Of a stretch of 64,000 nucleotides of DNA, positions 38,637-47,948 are shown piece after piece. Source of the DNA: Luteibacter sp. (GTDB taxonomy: Bacteria; Pseudomonadota; Gammaproteobacteria; Xanthomonadales; Rhodanobacteraceae); the NCBI RefSeq assembly GCF_009912395.1, contig NZ_WNDO01000018.1, positions 47,705 through 111,704 of the forward strand. Reading direction: 5' to 3'. The position numbers were made by a program, and so were the translations under genes. Each line of letters starts with the position of its first letter. Position 1 is the first letter of the stretch. Under the pieces are notes generated by a model, which was not told the origin of the DNA, ran no database searches, and saw nothing but the letters and a program-made list of their open reading frames with translations.

Positions 38637-39639
38637 GTCGAAAGAGGCCCTGACGGGCGCACAGAAGGCCGCGATCCTGCTGCTCACGCTGGGCGAGGAA
38701 GACGCCGCCTCCATCCTCAAGCACCTCGGCGCACGTGACGTGCAGGCCGTGGGTACGGCGATGGCCGCGCTGAAGAACGTCACCAAGGAGCAGGTCGAGT
38801 CGGTCCTCACCAAGCTGCAGGAAGACGTCGGCCAGCACACCGCCATCGGCGTGGGCACCGAGGAATACATCCGTCGCATCCTGGTCAACGCGCTGGGCGA
38901 GAACAAGGCGGGCGGCCTCATCGACCGCATCCTCCTGGGCCGCAGCAGCAAGGGCCTGGAATCGCTGAAGTGGATGGAGAGCCGTGCCATCGCGGAGATG
39001 ATCGGCCAGGAGCATCCGCAGATCATCGCGCTGGTGCTCGCCCATCTCGAGCCGGACCAGGCCGCCGAGGTGATCGGCTACCTGCCGGCGCGCACGCGCA
39101 GCGACGTGGTGATGCGTATCGCCACGCTCGACGGCGTGCAGCCGCACGCGCTCAACGAACTGGACGAGATCATGGAACGCCAGTTCTCCGGTAACTCCAA
39201 CAAGCTCAAGTCGGCCAGCGTGGGTGGCCTCAAGGCCGCGGCGGACATCCTCAACGCGATGGAAACCTCGCGCGAAGCCGAGCTGATGTCGTCCATCCGT
39301 GGCATCGACAACGGCCTGGGCGAGCGCATCGAAGAACTGATGTTCGTCTTCGATGACCTGGCCGAGATCGACGACCGCAGCATGCAGATCCTGTTGCGCG
39401 AAGTGCCGTCGGCCCGTCTCATCACGGCGCTGAAGGGCGCCGATGCGGCCATCCGCGAGAAGATCTTCTCCAACATGTCCAAGCGTGCCGCCGACATGCT
39501 GCGCGACGACCTCGAGGTCAAGGGTCCCGTGCGCCTGTCCGAAGTCGACGCCGCGCAGAAGGAAGTGCTCGCCACGGCCCGTCGCCTCGCCGACGCCGGC
39601 CAGATCAATCTCGCCGGCGGCGGGGAAGAGTTCGTCTGA
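38626..39639 (+). CDS. fliG: Flagellar motor switch protein FliG
   Basis: 337 aa, three armadillo-like domains: N-terminal ([20 protein letters not shown]), middle with the EHPQ motif ([20 protein letters not shown]) and C-terminal torque helix ([19 protein letters not shown]). Overlaps fliF and touches fliH (ATGA). Confidence 0.97.
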   Translation: MAAESKEALTGAQKAAILLLTLGEEDAASILKHLGARDVQAVGTAMAALKNVTKEQVESVLTKLQEDVGQHTAIGVGTEEYIRRILVNALGENKAGGLIDRILLGRSSKGLESLKWMESRAIAEMIGQEHPQIIALVLAHLEPDQAAEVIGYLPARTRSDVVMRIATLDGVQPHALNELDEIMERQFSGNSNKLKSASVGGLKAAADILNAMETSREAELMSSIRGIDNGLGERIEELMFVFDDLAEIDDRSMQILLREVPSARLITALKGADAAIREKIFSNMSKRAADMLRDDLEVKGPVRLSEVDAAQKEVLATARRLADAGQINLAGGGEEFV

Positions 39640-40301
39640 TGAGCCTTACCTCCATCCTCGCCCGCGAGCGCGTCGAACGTTTCGAGCGTTGGGAGCTGCC
39701 CGTCGTCGGCGCGCCCGATCCGGTCGTTGCCGACGAGCCGGAAGACGAAGGTCCGCAGCGCCCCACGGTGGCCGAGATCGAGGCCATCGAACGGCAGGCG
39801 CGCGAAGAGGGTTTCAACGCCGGGCTCAACGAGGGCAGGGCGATGGCCAAGCGCGAGCTGACCGCGCAGGTCGCTCGCATCGAGGCGCTGATCGAGGCAG
39901 TGCAGCGCCCGTTCGCCGAACTGGACCACGAAGTGGCCGGCGACCTGGCGATGCTCGCCACGGTGATCGCCGAGCGCGTGCTGGGCTACGAGCTTGCCAC
40001 CCGCCCGGAAAAGATCGTCGAGGTCGTTCGCCAGGCGGTGGACGCGTTGCCGTCGGCCACCCGTCACCTGAAGATCCACCTGCATCCTACCGACGCCGCC
40101 ATCGTGCGCGACCACCGTTCGTCGCTCGACCACGAAGGTACCGTGGTGGACGATGCGGCACTGGAACGGGGGGATGTCCGCCTGGAAAGCGAACACTCCC
40201 GTCTCGACGCCCGCGTGCGCACCCGCCTGGCCGCTGTGGTGGACAGCGTGCTCATGCCGTCCGTGGACGCGGAGGCAGACGAACAGGACGAGACGCCGTG
40301 A
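39639..40301 (+). CDS. fliH: Flagellar export ATPase regulator FliH
   Basis: 220 aa. Extended charged N-terminus, a helix with small-residue spacing ([20 protein letters not shown]), and a globular C-terminal domain ([20 protein letters not shown]). Acts as peripheral stalk of the FliI ATPase. Stop overlaps the fliI GTG start. Confidence 0.93.
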   Translation: MSLTSILARERVERFERWELPVVGAPDPVVADEPEDEGPQRPTVAEIEAIERQAREEGFNAGLNEGRAMAKRELTAQVARIEALIEAVQRPFAELDHEVAGDLAMLATVIAERVLGYELATRPEKIVEVVRQAVDALPSATRHLKIHLHPTDAAIVRDHRSSLDHEGTVVDDAALERGDVRLESEHSRLDARVRTRLAAVVDSVLMPSVDAEADEQDETP

Positions 40302-41659
40302 GCGTCGATTCGCATAACGCGTCGCGCAACGCGCACTGGCGCGAGGCGTTGGCCGCTCAGACGGCGAACGCCTCGCGCGTGCGGCCGTTGCAGGCCGAGG
40401 GCAAGTTGCGTCGCGTTGTCGGATTGACCCTGGAAGCGGTGGGCTGCGAGGCACCCGTCGGTGCGCGCTGCATGGTCGCTTCCGCCGATGGCAAACAGCT
40501 GGAAACCGAAGTCGTCGGCTTTTCCGATGGCCGGTTGCTTCTGATGCCCACGGGCGAGATGCACGGCGTGCTGCCCAACGCGCGCGTCACACCGGTGGCC
40601 GCGGTCTCCGGCGTTCCGGTCGGCGATTCGCTGCTGGGCCGCGTGATCGGCCCGGATGGTGCGCCGCTCGACGGCCAGGGCCCGCTGCTCGCGCGCGACC
40701 GGGCACCGCTACGCCGCGACCCGATCAACCCCATGCTACGCCAGCCCATCGACACACCACTCGACGTGGGCGTGCGCGCGATCAACGCCCTGCTCACCGT
40801 CGGCCGTGGCCAGCGCATCGGCCTGTTCGCCGGTTCCGGCGTCGGCAAGTCGACGCTGATGGGCATGATGACCCGCTTCACCAACGCCGATGTCGTGGTG
40901 GTGGGCCTGATTGGCGAGCGCGGTCGCGAAGTGAAGGAATTCGTCGATCACACGCTGGGCGAGGAAGGTCGTCGTCGTGCGGTAGTGATTGCCGCGCCAG
41001 CCGATGCGCCGCCGCTGTCGCGATTGCGCGGCGCCCAGGTGGCGACCGCCGTGGCCGAACATTTCCGTGATGAAGGCAAGCGTGTCCTGCTGCTGATGGA
41101 TTCATTGACCCGTTACGCGCAGGCGCAGCGCGAGATCGCGCTGGCGATCGGCGAGCCGCCGGCCACCAAGGGCTATCCGCCCTCGGTGTTCGCCATGTTG
41201 CCCGCGCTGGTGGAACGTGCCGGCAACGACGCCGAAGGCCGCGGATCGATCACCGCGTTCTATACCGTGCTGACCGAGGGTGACGACTATCGCCACGATC
41301 CCATCGCCGACGCAGCGCGCGCGATCCTCGACGGTCATATCGTGCTGTCCCGCGATATGGCGGAGGCCGGTCACTATCCCGCCATCGACATCGAGGCGTC
41401 GATCAGCCGTGTGATGCCGGCCGTGGTGGACAAGGAGCACATGCGCGCCGCACAGCGGTTCCGCCAGGTGTATTCCGCCTATCGCCAGCAGCGCGACCTC
41501 ATTGCCGTGGGCGCGTACCAGAAGGGCAGCGATCCGCGTACCGACGAGGCGATTGCCCTGTATCCCCGCTTGTCGGCCTTCCTCCAGCAGGAAACCGACG
41601 TGCCGGTGGATCTCGACGAGGCTCGCCAGGGTCTCGAAAACGTCGCGAGGTCTGACTGA
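40298..41659 (+). CDS. fliI: Flagellum-specific export ATPase FliI
   Basis: 453 aa, F1-beta-like ATPase. Walker [14 protein letters not shown] near residue 173-185, the [11 protein letters not shown] segment and [20 protein letters not shown] are typical. The start is GTG at 40298, inside a GTGA overlap with fliH; the open frame upstream belongs to no flagellar protein. Energises type III export together with FliH and FliJ. Confidence 0.96.
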   Translation: MSVDSHNASRNAHWREALAAQTANASRVRPLQAEGKLRRVVGLTLEAVGCEAPVGARCMVASADGKQLETEVVGFSDGRLLLMPTGEMHGVLPNARVTPVAAVSGVPVGDSLLGRVIGPDGAPLDGQGPLLARDRAPLRRDPINPMLRQPIDTPLDVGVRAINALLTVGRGQRIGLFAGSGVGKSTLMGMMTRFTNADVVVVGLIGERGREVKEFVDHTLGEEGRRRAVVIAAPADAPPLSRLRGAQVATAVAEHFRDEGKRVLLLMDSLTRYAQAQREIALAIGEPPATKGYPPSVFAMLPALVERAGNDAEGRGSITAFYTVLTEGDDYRHDPIADAARAILDGHIVLSRDMAEAGHYPAIDIEASISRVMPAVVDKEHMRAAQRFRQVYSAYRQQRDLIAVGAYQKGSDPRTDEAIALYPRLSAFLQQETDVPVDLDEARQGLENVARSD

Positions 41660-42093
41660 TGCCGTCACGTGCCGACCGCCTCCAACCTGTCGTCGAGATC
41701 GCCGCCGGCAAGGCCGAAGACGCGACGCGCGCCCTCGCCACGCACCAGCGCGCGCTGGCCGATGCCGAGCACCAACTCGAGGAACTGCGCCGTTATCGCA
41801 ACGAATACGCCGTGATGCCCGATGGCATCGGCGTGAGCGCGCTGCTCAACCGGCAGCAGTTCCTCCAGAAGATCGACGTGGCGATCGTGCAGCAGATGGG
41901 CGAGGTGCAGCGCCGCGAGCGCGCGCTCGACCAGGCGCGGCAGGACTGGGCCGACGCGCGTGGCCGCGCGAAGGCGCTGGATTCGGTCACCACGAAGTAC
42001 CGCGAGCAGGAACGCAAGTCGCAGGATCGCCGCGAACAGGAACAGGCGGACGAACGGTCTCAGTATCGCCGTCCCCCCAGGATCGAAGGCTGA
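41659..42093 (+). CDS. fliJ: Flagellar export chaperone-escort protein FliJ
   Basis: 144 aa, almost entirely coiled coil rich in Ala/Arg/Glu/Gln, with LLNRQQFLQKIDVAIVQQ resembling the FliJ core. Starts at an ATGA overlap with fliI, and is followed by fliK after 41 bases. Confidence 0.92.
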   Translation: MPSRADRLQPVVEIAAGKAEDATRALATHQRALADAEHQLEELRRYRNEYAVMPDGIGVSALLNRQQFLQKIDVAIVQQMGEVQRRERALDQARQDWADARGRAKALDSVTTKYREQERKSQDRREQEQADERSQYRRPPRIEG

Positions 42094-42134
42094 CGCGTCC
42101 CCCGTCCGCCCGTCGCCATGCCAGGAACCACCCC

Positions 42135-43229
42135 ATGAACAACGCCAGCCTCGCCCTCAACGCCTCCCGCCCTTCCACGCCGACGAACAACGTATCCTCG
42201 TCCGGCCAGGGCGCCAACGACGGTTCGCCGTCCAGTCAGCGCTTCGACACCGCGATGGACGCCGCCCGGGCTGACGCGCACAAGCCGCAGCGCGACGATG
42301 CGTCGAAGACGAAGGATCAGGGCGCGACCAAAGGCGCTGCCACGAAGTCGACTGACGCGAAGCCGGCAAAGAAAGCGGACGACGAGACGGCGCGCAAGAG
42401 TGACAAGGATGCAACGAAGGATGGTGACACCTCGGTCGCCAACGCCATGCTGGCCTTGATCGGCGCACCGCCGCCGGCACAGGTTGCGGCCGTGAAGCTT
42501 CCCGACGCGGCAAGCGAACTCGCCGACAAGGCCATGGCTTCGCTCGACGGTGCGCCCATGTCGCCGCTTGGCGCTGGTGCGGCCGTGGTCACGGGGGCGG
42601 AGCAGGGCGTGCTGGGCATGTCGCCCACGGCTGCCGTAGCCGATGCCACGCCCGCGATCGCGGCGCCAATCTTCGGTGCCTTGCTCGCCGCTCAGGGCGG
42701 CGATGCTGCGACGGGCAAGGACGATGCCCGCGCGACCGATCCGACGCAAAGCCCCATGCCGGCACTCCAGGCGGCGGGCATGGCACCGGCGGATGGCCAG
42801 CTGTTACAGGTGCAGTCCACGCAACCCGCCGCCTCGCCGCAGTTTGCCCAGGAACTGGGCGAGCAGATCGCCTGGATGGGCAGTGGCCAGGTGAAGGAGG
42901 CCCGCATCAAGCTGCATCCGGAAGAGCTGGGCAGCATGGATGTTCGCGTGAACATGGATGGTGGCAAGGTCAACGTCGCGATCATCGCGCAGCATCCGGC
43001 CGCCGTGCATGCCGTGCAGCAGACACTGTCCCAACTGGACAGCATGCTCGCCCATCACGGCCTGGCGCTTGGTCAGGCCGATGTCGGCCAGCGCCAGCAA
43101 GGGCAGGGCGGCGGTGAGGCGTCGTCATCGTCGACTGGCCAGGGTGGTTCGGGCACGGATGCGGACGCCACGTCCACGACCGTGGCGACATCCGCCGTGT
43201 CGCGTGGCCTGCTCGACGAAGTCGCCTGA
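42135..43229 (+). CDS. fliK: Flagellar hook-length control protein FliK
   Basis: 364 aa. The N-terminal two thirds are disordered (Ala/Lys/Asp/Pro-rich molecular-ruler region). The C-terminal Flg_hook domain (about residues 240-320) has IKLHPEELGSMDVRVNMDGG and is followed by a Ser/Gly-rich tail. Last gene of the fliE operon; the fliL sigma-54 promoter lies just downstream. Start ATG at 42135 is preceded by AGGAACC. Confidence 0.93.
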   Translation: MNNASLALNASRPSTPTNNVSSSGQGANDGSPSSQRFDTAMDAARADAHKPQRDDASKTKDQGATKGAATKSTDAKPAKKADDETARKSDKDATKDGDTSVANAMLALIGAPPPAQVAAVKLPDAASELADKAMASLDGAPMSPLGAGAAVVTGAEQGVLGMSPTAAVADATPAIAAPIFGALLAAQGGDAATGKDDARATDPTQSPMPALQAAGMAPADGQLLQVQSTQPAASPQFAQELGEQIAWMGSGQVKEARIKLHPEELGSMDVRVNMDGGKVNVAIIAQHPAAVHAVQQTLSQLDSMLAHHGLALGQADVGQRQQGQGGGEASSSSTGQGGSGTDADATSTTVATSAVSRGLLDEVA

Positions 43230-43268
43230 CGTCAGTTCGTCGTCGATAGTCAAAATGTCGTCGCACTC

Positions 43269-43299
43269 GTGACGCTCGCCGTGACGCGAACGGCGTCAC
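43269..43299. promoter_or_regulatory. GTGACGC repeats upstream of fliL
   Basis: Direct GTGACGC at 43269-43275 and an inverted pair GTGACGC-N5-GCGTCAC at 43281-43299, 39 bases before the fliL sigma-54 site. The same heptamer forms the perfect palindrome upstream of fleQ. Confidence 0.5.
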
Positions 43300-43337
43300 A
43301 GCACGGCGAAACGGCGGATGTTTATCTCCTTTGAGGA

Positions 43338-43352
43338 TGGCACGCCGCTTGC
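43338..43352 (+). promoter_or_regulatory. Sigma-54 promoter of fliL-fliM
   Basis: TGGCAC-N5-TTGC, perfect consensus, 66 bases before fliL. Confidence 0.92.
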
Positions 43353-43417
43353 AATAACACCGGCGGGACAGGCATCGTCCCGTTGTTTTCGTTCCGGTAT
43401 CGAAGAGGTTTTCCCGC

Positions 43418-43921
43418 ATGGCCGCAGCACCCAAAGAAGCCACCGAAGGCGCCCCTGTCACCAAGAAGAAGGGCAAGGGCAAGCTGTTGCTTGTCGGCGC
43501 GCTGGTCGTCCTCGTAGCGGGCGGTGCGGGCGGCTATTTCATGATGAAGGGCGGTCACGGCAAGGCGGGTGAAACGACCACGGCCGATGCGACGCGCTCC
43601 AAGCCGGCGGTGTATCTCCAGCTCGACCCGGCCTTTGTCGTGAACTTCCAGGACGAGAACGCCCTGCGTTTCCTCCAGGTGGGCGTCAACGTCATGTCGC
43701 ACGATCCCGACGCGATCGCCGCCGTGAAGGAAGCTGATCCCGAGATTCGCAACGCCCTCCTGATGCTGTTTTCCGCGCAGGACGTGAAGACCCTTTCCGA
43801 CGTGAAGGGCAAGCAGAAACTGCAGGCCTCGGCCCTGGCCGAAGTACAGCGCATCCTCAAGGAGAAGATCGGTCGTCCCGGTGTGGACGCGGTCTACTTC
43901 ACCAGCTTCATCATGCAGTGA
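43418..43921 (+). CDS. fliL: Flagellar basal body-associated protein FliL
   Basis: 167 aa. One membrane helix (about residues 22-42) follows a Lys-rich cytoplasmic N-terminus; a periplasmic domain (YLQLDPAFVVNFQDENALRF, then GVDAVYFTSFIMQ at the end) follows. Associates with the stator ring. Confidence 0.95.
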   Translation: MAAAPKEATEGAPVTKKKGKGKLLLVGALVVLVAGGAGGYFMMKGGHGKAGETTTADATRSKPAVYLQLDPAFVVNFQDENALRFLQVGVNVMSHDPDAIAAVKEADPEIRNALLMLFSAQDVKTLSDVKGKQKLQASALAEVQRILKEKIGRPGVDAVYFTSFIMQ

Positions 43922-43937
43922 CGGCAAGGGCCCGGCG

Positions 43938-44954
43938 ATGAGTGACATCCTCACCCAGGAAGAAATCGACGCCCTGCTCGCCGGCGTGGAAGGCGGCTCG
44001 GTCGACACCGAGGCCGAGCTTCCGCCGCCGGGCGGCATCATCGATTACGACTTCACTCAGCAGGATCGCATCGTCCGCGGCCGCCTGCCGACGCTGGAAA
44101 TGGTCAACGACCGCTTCGCCCGCTACTTCCGCACGAACCTGTTCGGCGTGCTGCGCAAGTCTTGCGAGGTGTCGGTGCTTGGCGTGAAGATGACCAAGTT
44201 CAACGAGTACGTGCACTCGCTGGCGGTGCCGAGCAACCTCAATCTCGTGCGCATCAAGCCGTTGCGCGGCACGGCGTTGATGGTGTTCGAGCCGCGCCTG
44301 GTGTTCACCGTCATCGATAATTTCTTCGGTGGCGACGGTCGATACCATGCCCGCATCGAGGGTCGTGACTTCACGCCGACCGAGAACCGCGTCATTCAGA
44401 TCGTGCTCCAGGAAGCCTTCGCCGCGATGTGCGAGGCCTGGGCACCGGTATTGAAGATGCAGTTCGAGTTCCTCAATTCCGAGATCAACCCGCAGTTTGC
44501 GAACATCGTGAGCCCGACCGAGACCGTGGTGGTGTCGCGTTTTCATATCGAACTGGATGGCGGCGGTGGCGAGATCCACCTCACGCTGCCGTATTCCATG
44601 GTCGAGCCCATCCGCGAACTGCTCGACGCGGGCGTGCAGAGCGATCGCGCGGAGCGCGACGAGCGCTGGATCCAGAACCTGCACGAGGAAATTCTCGATG
44701 CGGAAGTGGAAGTCACCTCCCTGCTGGCCGAGGCACGGCTGACCATTGGCGACTTCCTGCACCTGCGCAAGGGCGACGTGATTCCGATCAACCTGCCCGA
44801 CCTGGCGACGGTATTCGCCGAGGACGTGCCGATCTTCCGTGGCCGCATGGCCAACGCCAGCGGCAACAAGGCGGTGCGTTTCGAGTCGCTGCTGCGCCGG
44901 AACGCCCAGCGCCAGGGACCGCTGCCTATCGAGCCGCTGACCGAAACGTTGTGA
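43938..44954 (+). CDS. fliM: Flagellar motor switch protein FliM
   Basis: 338 aa. The N-terminal CheY-binding peptide LTQEEIDALLAG is at residues 4-15. The middle domain has GTALMVFEPRLVFTVIDNFF, and the C-terminal SpoA domain ends in a basic tail. Followed by a perfect REP hairpin and then an antisense gene rather than directly by fliN. Confidence 0.97.
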   Translation: MSDILTQEEIDALLAGVEGGSVDTEAELPPPGGIIDYDFTQQDRIVRGRLPTLEMVNDRFARYFRTNLFGVLRKSCEVSVLGVKMTKFNEYVHSLAVPSNLNLVRIKPLRGTALMVFEPRLVFTVIDNFFGGDGRYHARIEGRDFTPTENRVIQIVLQEAFAAMCEAWAPVLKMQFEFLNSEINPQFANIVSPTETVVVSRFHIELDGGGGEIHLTLPYSMVEPIRELLDAGVQSDRAERDERWIQNLHEEILDAEVEVTSLLAEARLTIGDFLHLRKGDVIPINLPDLATVFAEDVPIFRGRMANASGNKAVRFESLLRRNAQRQGPLPIEPLTETL

Positions 44955-44957
44955 CGC

Positions 44958-44985
44958 GGTAGGAGCGCGCAAGCGCGCTCCTACC
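44958..44985. repeat. REP-like hairpin after fliM
   Basis: GGTAGGAGCGCGC-AA-GCGCGCTCCTACC, a perfect 13-bp stem with a 2-base loop. It lies between the convergent fliM and oxygenase genes and may also end transcription. Confidence 0.9.
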
Positions 44986-44987
44986 GT

Positions 44988-45914
44988 TCAGCGGCGGAAA
45001 CGTACGTAGGCGCGCTTGGCCAAGTAGAGCAGGTTGCCTGCGAGGCCCTTGTCCTGCGCCTTCAGCAGCGAGGTGTTCTCGGCGTAGAGCATCTGTATGT
45101 GACCGTCGCGCTGCGCGATGAGGCTGCGAATGGTCGCCACGTCGGCCGCGCTCAGCGTATGGCCTTCGGCCAGGTGCTCAGGCAACTGGCGCTTCACGTA
45201 ATACGTGGTGTGGCGGTCGGCGATCTCTTCTTCCGGCCGGTCCTTCGTATAGAAGTAAAGTGCGATCGAGCGCCGGCTCAGGTCGGCATGCTGAGCGGGC
45301 AGGGCGATCGTGTCGAACGCATGCCATGAGCGCTCCGAGGTCTCGAAGATCACGCAGCGATTGAACACCGGCGGCACCGATTGGCGCGGAGTCACCTCCT
45401 CGTGCGGATCGCGGAACAGTTCGAGGTTGCCGCCCCAGGCCTGCTCCCACTGCGGATTCAGGTAGATGATCAGGTTCAGGCGACGATGCCAGCGCTCGCT
45501 TGGATGGAAGTTGAAGTCCACATGCGGGTCGAGGCTCATGCCGTTGCGGTTTTCGTGGGTGCCCCCACCGAGGTACCACGGGTCGTAGAGCAGCCCGTCG
45601 ATGCCGGTGAGGCGCCCGATCGCCGCCAGGAACTCCGGGCTCTGGATCGCATCGTCGAGACGTCGATAGGCATCGCCTAGCGAACGCACCTTGTCGAGCG
45701 TCGACTTGCCGCCCTGTCGTCCATCGTCACCCACCGTATTGCCCCGTTCGAAGGCCGGAAATTCGGCCAGGAGCTTGCCGATGAACGACGAGTCCAGAAA
45801 GTCGTCGATGACCACATGGGGGAATGGGTCGGCACCCAGGAAGGCACGTCGATGATCGTCTGCCGCCGCGAGCACCCGCGGGTTGAGAATGGTGATGCCT
45901 GTCTGACCGTCCAT
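44988..45914 (-). CDS. 2-oxoglutarate/Fe(II)-dependent oxygenase inserted in the flagellar cluster
   Basis: 308 aa. The facial triad is H131-x-D133 (DPHVDFNFH) and H198 (SERSWHAF), with a 2-oxoglutarate-binding Arg at 214 or 215 (LSRRSIALYFYTKD). WGGNLELF between them is typical of prolyl-4-hydroxylase-like enzymes. The N-terminal FPHVVIDDFL is another mark of this family. A helical C-terminus of about 80 residues is of unknown use. It is antisense to, and interrupts, the fliLM-fliNOPQR series. Hydroxylation of a protein or small molecule is possible; the substrate is unknown. Confidence 0.87.
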   Translation of the reverse strand: MDGQTGITILNPRVLAAADDHRRAFLGADPFPHVVIDDFLDSSFIGKLLAEFPAFERGNTVGDDGRQGGKSTLDKVRSLGDAYRRLDDAIQSPEFLAAIGRLTGIDGLLYDPWYLGGGTHENRNGMSLDPHVDFNFHPSERWHRRLNLIIYLNPQWEQAWGGNLELFRDPHEEVTPRQSVPPVFNRCVIFETSERSWHAFDTIALPAQHADLSRRSIALYFYTKDRPEEEIADRHTTYYVKRQLPEHLAEGHTLSAADVATIRSLIAQRDGHIQMLYAENTSLLKAQDKGLAGNLLYLAKRAYVRFRR

Positions 45915-46129
45915 GTGTTCCGGAATAAGGTAGGGAGCAAGCCGCTCATTCTATTTCGTGAAGGGGGCGGCGTCCCGTGCTGTCGTCGGGGTGTCGACTG
46001 ACCGTCACCGCGACTAACTGCCGTCGAGCGTCATCTTTCCGGCGGAGCCTTGAAGGCAGGGCGGAACCGTCAAGGGCTCCCACAGCGTGAAATGGCGCCA
46101 TGTCGGGCCTGACGGATGCCCGGCGTCGA

Positions 46130-46144
46130 TGGCACGCCGTTTGC
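46130..46144 (+). promoter_or_regulatory. Sigma-54 promoter of the fliN operon
   Basis: TGGCAC-N5-TTGC, perfect consensus, 41 bases before the fliN start. It compensates for the separation of fliN from the fliL promoter by the antisense oxygenase gene. Confidence 0.92.
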
Positions 46145-46184
46145 TTTCTGGCTGACGTATCCACGCAACGTCACCGGAATGGTC

Positions 46185-46520
46185 ATGAACGAACCCACCC
46201 TCAGCCCCGAAACCCAGGACGGTCCCGAAGCCGAAGCGACGCTCGGCGGCCTTGGCAACGAGGTCAATCTCGACGTCATCCTCGACGTGCCGGTCACCAT
46301 GGCGATGGAAGTGGGTCGCACCAAGATCAGCATCCGCAACCTGCTCCAGCTCAACCAGGGCTCGGTGGTGGAGCTGGATCGCGCGGCGGGCGAACCGCTG
46401 GACGTGTTCGTCAACGGCACGCTCGTCGCCCACGGCGAGGTCGTGGTCATCAACGAGAAGTTCGGTATCCGGCTGACCGACGTGATCAGCCCGGCCGAGC
46501 GCGTCCGCAAGCTGCGGTGA
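46185..46520 (+). CDS. fliN: Flagellar motor switch protein FliN
   Basis: 111 aa. The C-terminal SpoA domain (NLDVILDVPVTMAMEVGRTK, then NLLQLNQGSVVELDRAAGEP) is diagnostic. The ATG at 46185 is chosen, as it lies downstream of the sigma-54 promoter with CCGGA as a weak ribosome site; the ATG at 46179 is an alternative. The open frame extends upstream through the promoter but is not used. Confidence 0.95.
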   Translation: MNEPTLSPETQDGPEAEATLGGLGNEVNLDVILDVPVTMAMEVGRTKISIRNLLQLNQGSVVELDRAAGEPLDVFVNGTLVAHGEVVVINEKFGIRLTDVISPAERVRKLR

Positions 46521-46525
46521 TTCCG

Positions 46526-46936
46526 ATGCGTCGCACTGTCGCCGCCCTTGGCGGCTTCCTTCCCTGCGCCTTGATGGCGGCCCCGGTCGCCCCGCCGGCG
46601 GTGGACTCGGGCGCGGAACTGGTTCGCGTGCTGGTCAGCCTGCTCGGCGTCGTGGCGCTCATTTTCTTCGTGGGCTGGCTCAGCCGGCGCGCGCAGGCGC
46701 GGGTGCGGCCGGGTGGCCGCAAGATCCGCGTGATCGAATCGATGCCGGTCGGCATCAAGGACCGGGTGATGTTGATCGAGGTCGGTGGCAAGCAATTGCT
46801 GGTGGGCGCGTCGCCGGCGGGCGGCCTGCGCACGCTGCACGTGCTCGACACCCCGGTGGTCGACGATGTCGTGCCGCCGCAGGCGCCGACGATCCGCGGT
46901 TTTCGCGACGTGCTTGCCCAGTGGAAGCGCCCATGA
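46526..46936 (+). CDS. fliO: Flagellar biosynthesis protein FliO
   Basis: 136 aa. N-terminal signal-like helix and a membrane helix (LVRVLVSLLGVVALIFFVGW, about residues 30-50), followed by a soluble domain with IRVIESMPVGIKDRVMLIEV, the FliO core. An in-frame GTG at 46517 overlaps the fliN stop and is the alternative start. Confidence 0.92.
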   Translation: MRRTVAALGGFLPCALMAAPVAPPAVDSGAELVRVLVSLLGVVALIFFVGWLSRRAQARVRPGGRKIRVIESMPVGIKDRVMLIEVGGKQLLVGASPAGGLRTLHVLDTPVVDDVVPPQAPTIRGFRDVLAQWKRP

Positions 46937-47682
46937 AGCGCTGGTCGTGGGTCCTCTTCGTCCTTTTCCTGTTCGCGCCGGCGGTGTCGTTTGCCGCCGA
47001 TCCGCAGGGCATTCCGCTGGTGAACGTGCAGCCGGGCGCCAATGGCGGCCAGCAGTGGTCGCTATCCATCCAGATGCTGGCGCTGATGACGGTGCTCACC
47101 GTCCTGCCGGCGATCCTGCTGATGATGACCTCGTTCACTCGCATCGTCATCGTGCTGGGTTTCCTGCGCCAGGCGCTGGGCACCAACAGCACGCCGCCGA
47201 ACCAGGTGATCCTCGGCCTGTCGCTGTTCCTGACGCTGTTCGTCATGTCGCCGGTGCTCAACAAGGCCTACGACGCCGGCATCAAGCCGTATATGGACGG
47301 GCAGATGACCGTGCAGGAGGCCGTGCCACTGGCCGCCGCGCCGTTCCGCCACTTCATGCTCGAACAGACCCGCGAGCCGGACCTGCAGCTGTTCACCCGC
47401 CTGGCGGGCGAGGAGCCGTACGCGGACCGTGATTCGGTGCCTTACCGCGTGGCCCTGCCGGCCTTCGTCACCAGCGAGCTGAAGACCGCCTTCCAGATGG
47501 GCTTCCTGCTGTTCATCCCGTTCCTCATCATCGACCTGGTGGTGGCCTCGGTGCTGATGTCGATGGGCATGATGATGGTCTCGCCGATGATCATCTCGCT
47601 GCCATTCAAGATCATGCTGTTCGTACTCGTCGACGGCTGGACGCTGCTGTTGGGCACCCTAGCGGGAAGCTTCTACCCATGA
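46933..47682 (+). CDS. fliP: Flagellar type III export gate protein FliP
   Basis: 249 aa. Cleavable signal peptide (to VSFA), then the FliP/SpaP family motifs MLALMTVLTVLPAILLMMTS and FTRIVIVLGFLRQALGTNS, and four membrane helices. The ATG at 46933 overlaps the fliO stop. Confidence 0.96.
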   Translation: MKRWSWVLFVLFLFAPAVSFAADPQGIPLVNVQPGANGGQQWSLSIQMLALMTVLTVLPAILLMMTSFTRIVIVLGFLRQALGTNSTPPNQVILGLSLFLTLFVMSPVLNKAYDAGIKPYMDGQMTVQEAVPLAAAPFRHFMLEQTREPDLQLFTRLAGEEPYADRDSVPYRVALPAFVTSELKTAFQMGFLLFIPFLIIDLVVASVLMSMGMMMVSPMIISLPFKIMLFVLVDGWTLLLGTLAGSFYP

Positions 47683-47948
47683 CGCCCGAGTCCGTCATCG
47701 GCTTCGGTCAGCAGGCGCTGCACATCGCCATGCTGGTCGGTGCGCCGCTGCTGCTCACCGCGCTGGCGGTGGGCCTGTTGATCGGCATGGTCCAGGCGGC
47801 CACGCAGATCAACGAACAGACCCTCAGCTTCATCCCCAAGCTGATCGCGATGGCGCTGGTGATGATCATCACCGGTCCGTGGATGCTGCGCACGCTTGTG
47901 GATTTCACCCGCTCGCTGATCGAATCGTTGCCCCAGGCGGTACGTTGA
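47679..47948 (+). CDS. fliQ: Flagellar type III export gate protein FliQ
   Basis: 89 aa with two membrane helices; LLIGMVQAATQINEQTLSFI is the family signature. Overlaps fliP and fliR by ATGA junctions. Confidence 0.95.
   Translation: MTPESVIGFGQQALHIAMLVGAPLLLTALAVGLLIGMVQAATQINEQTLSFIPKLIAMALVMIITGPWMLRTLVDFTRSLIESLPQAVR

Noticed and set aside
37101..39026. A 641-codon minus-strand open frame opposite fliF and fliG
   Set aside because: Arg/His/Val-rich shadow of two certain genes.
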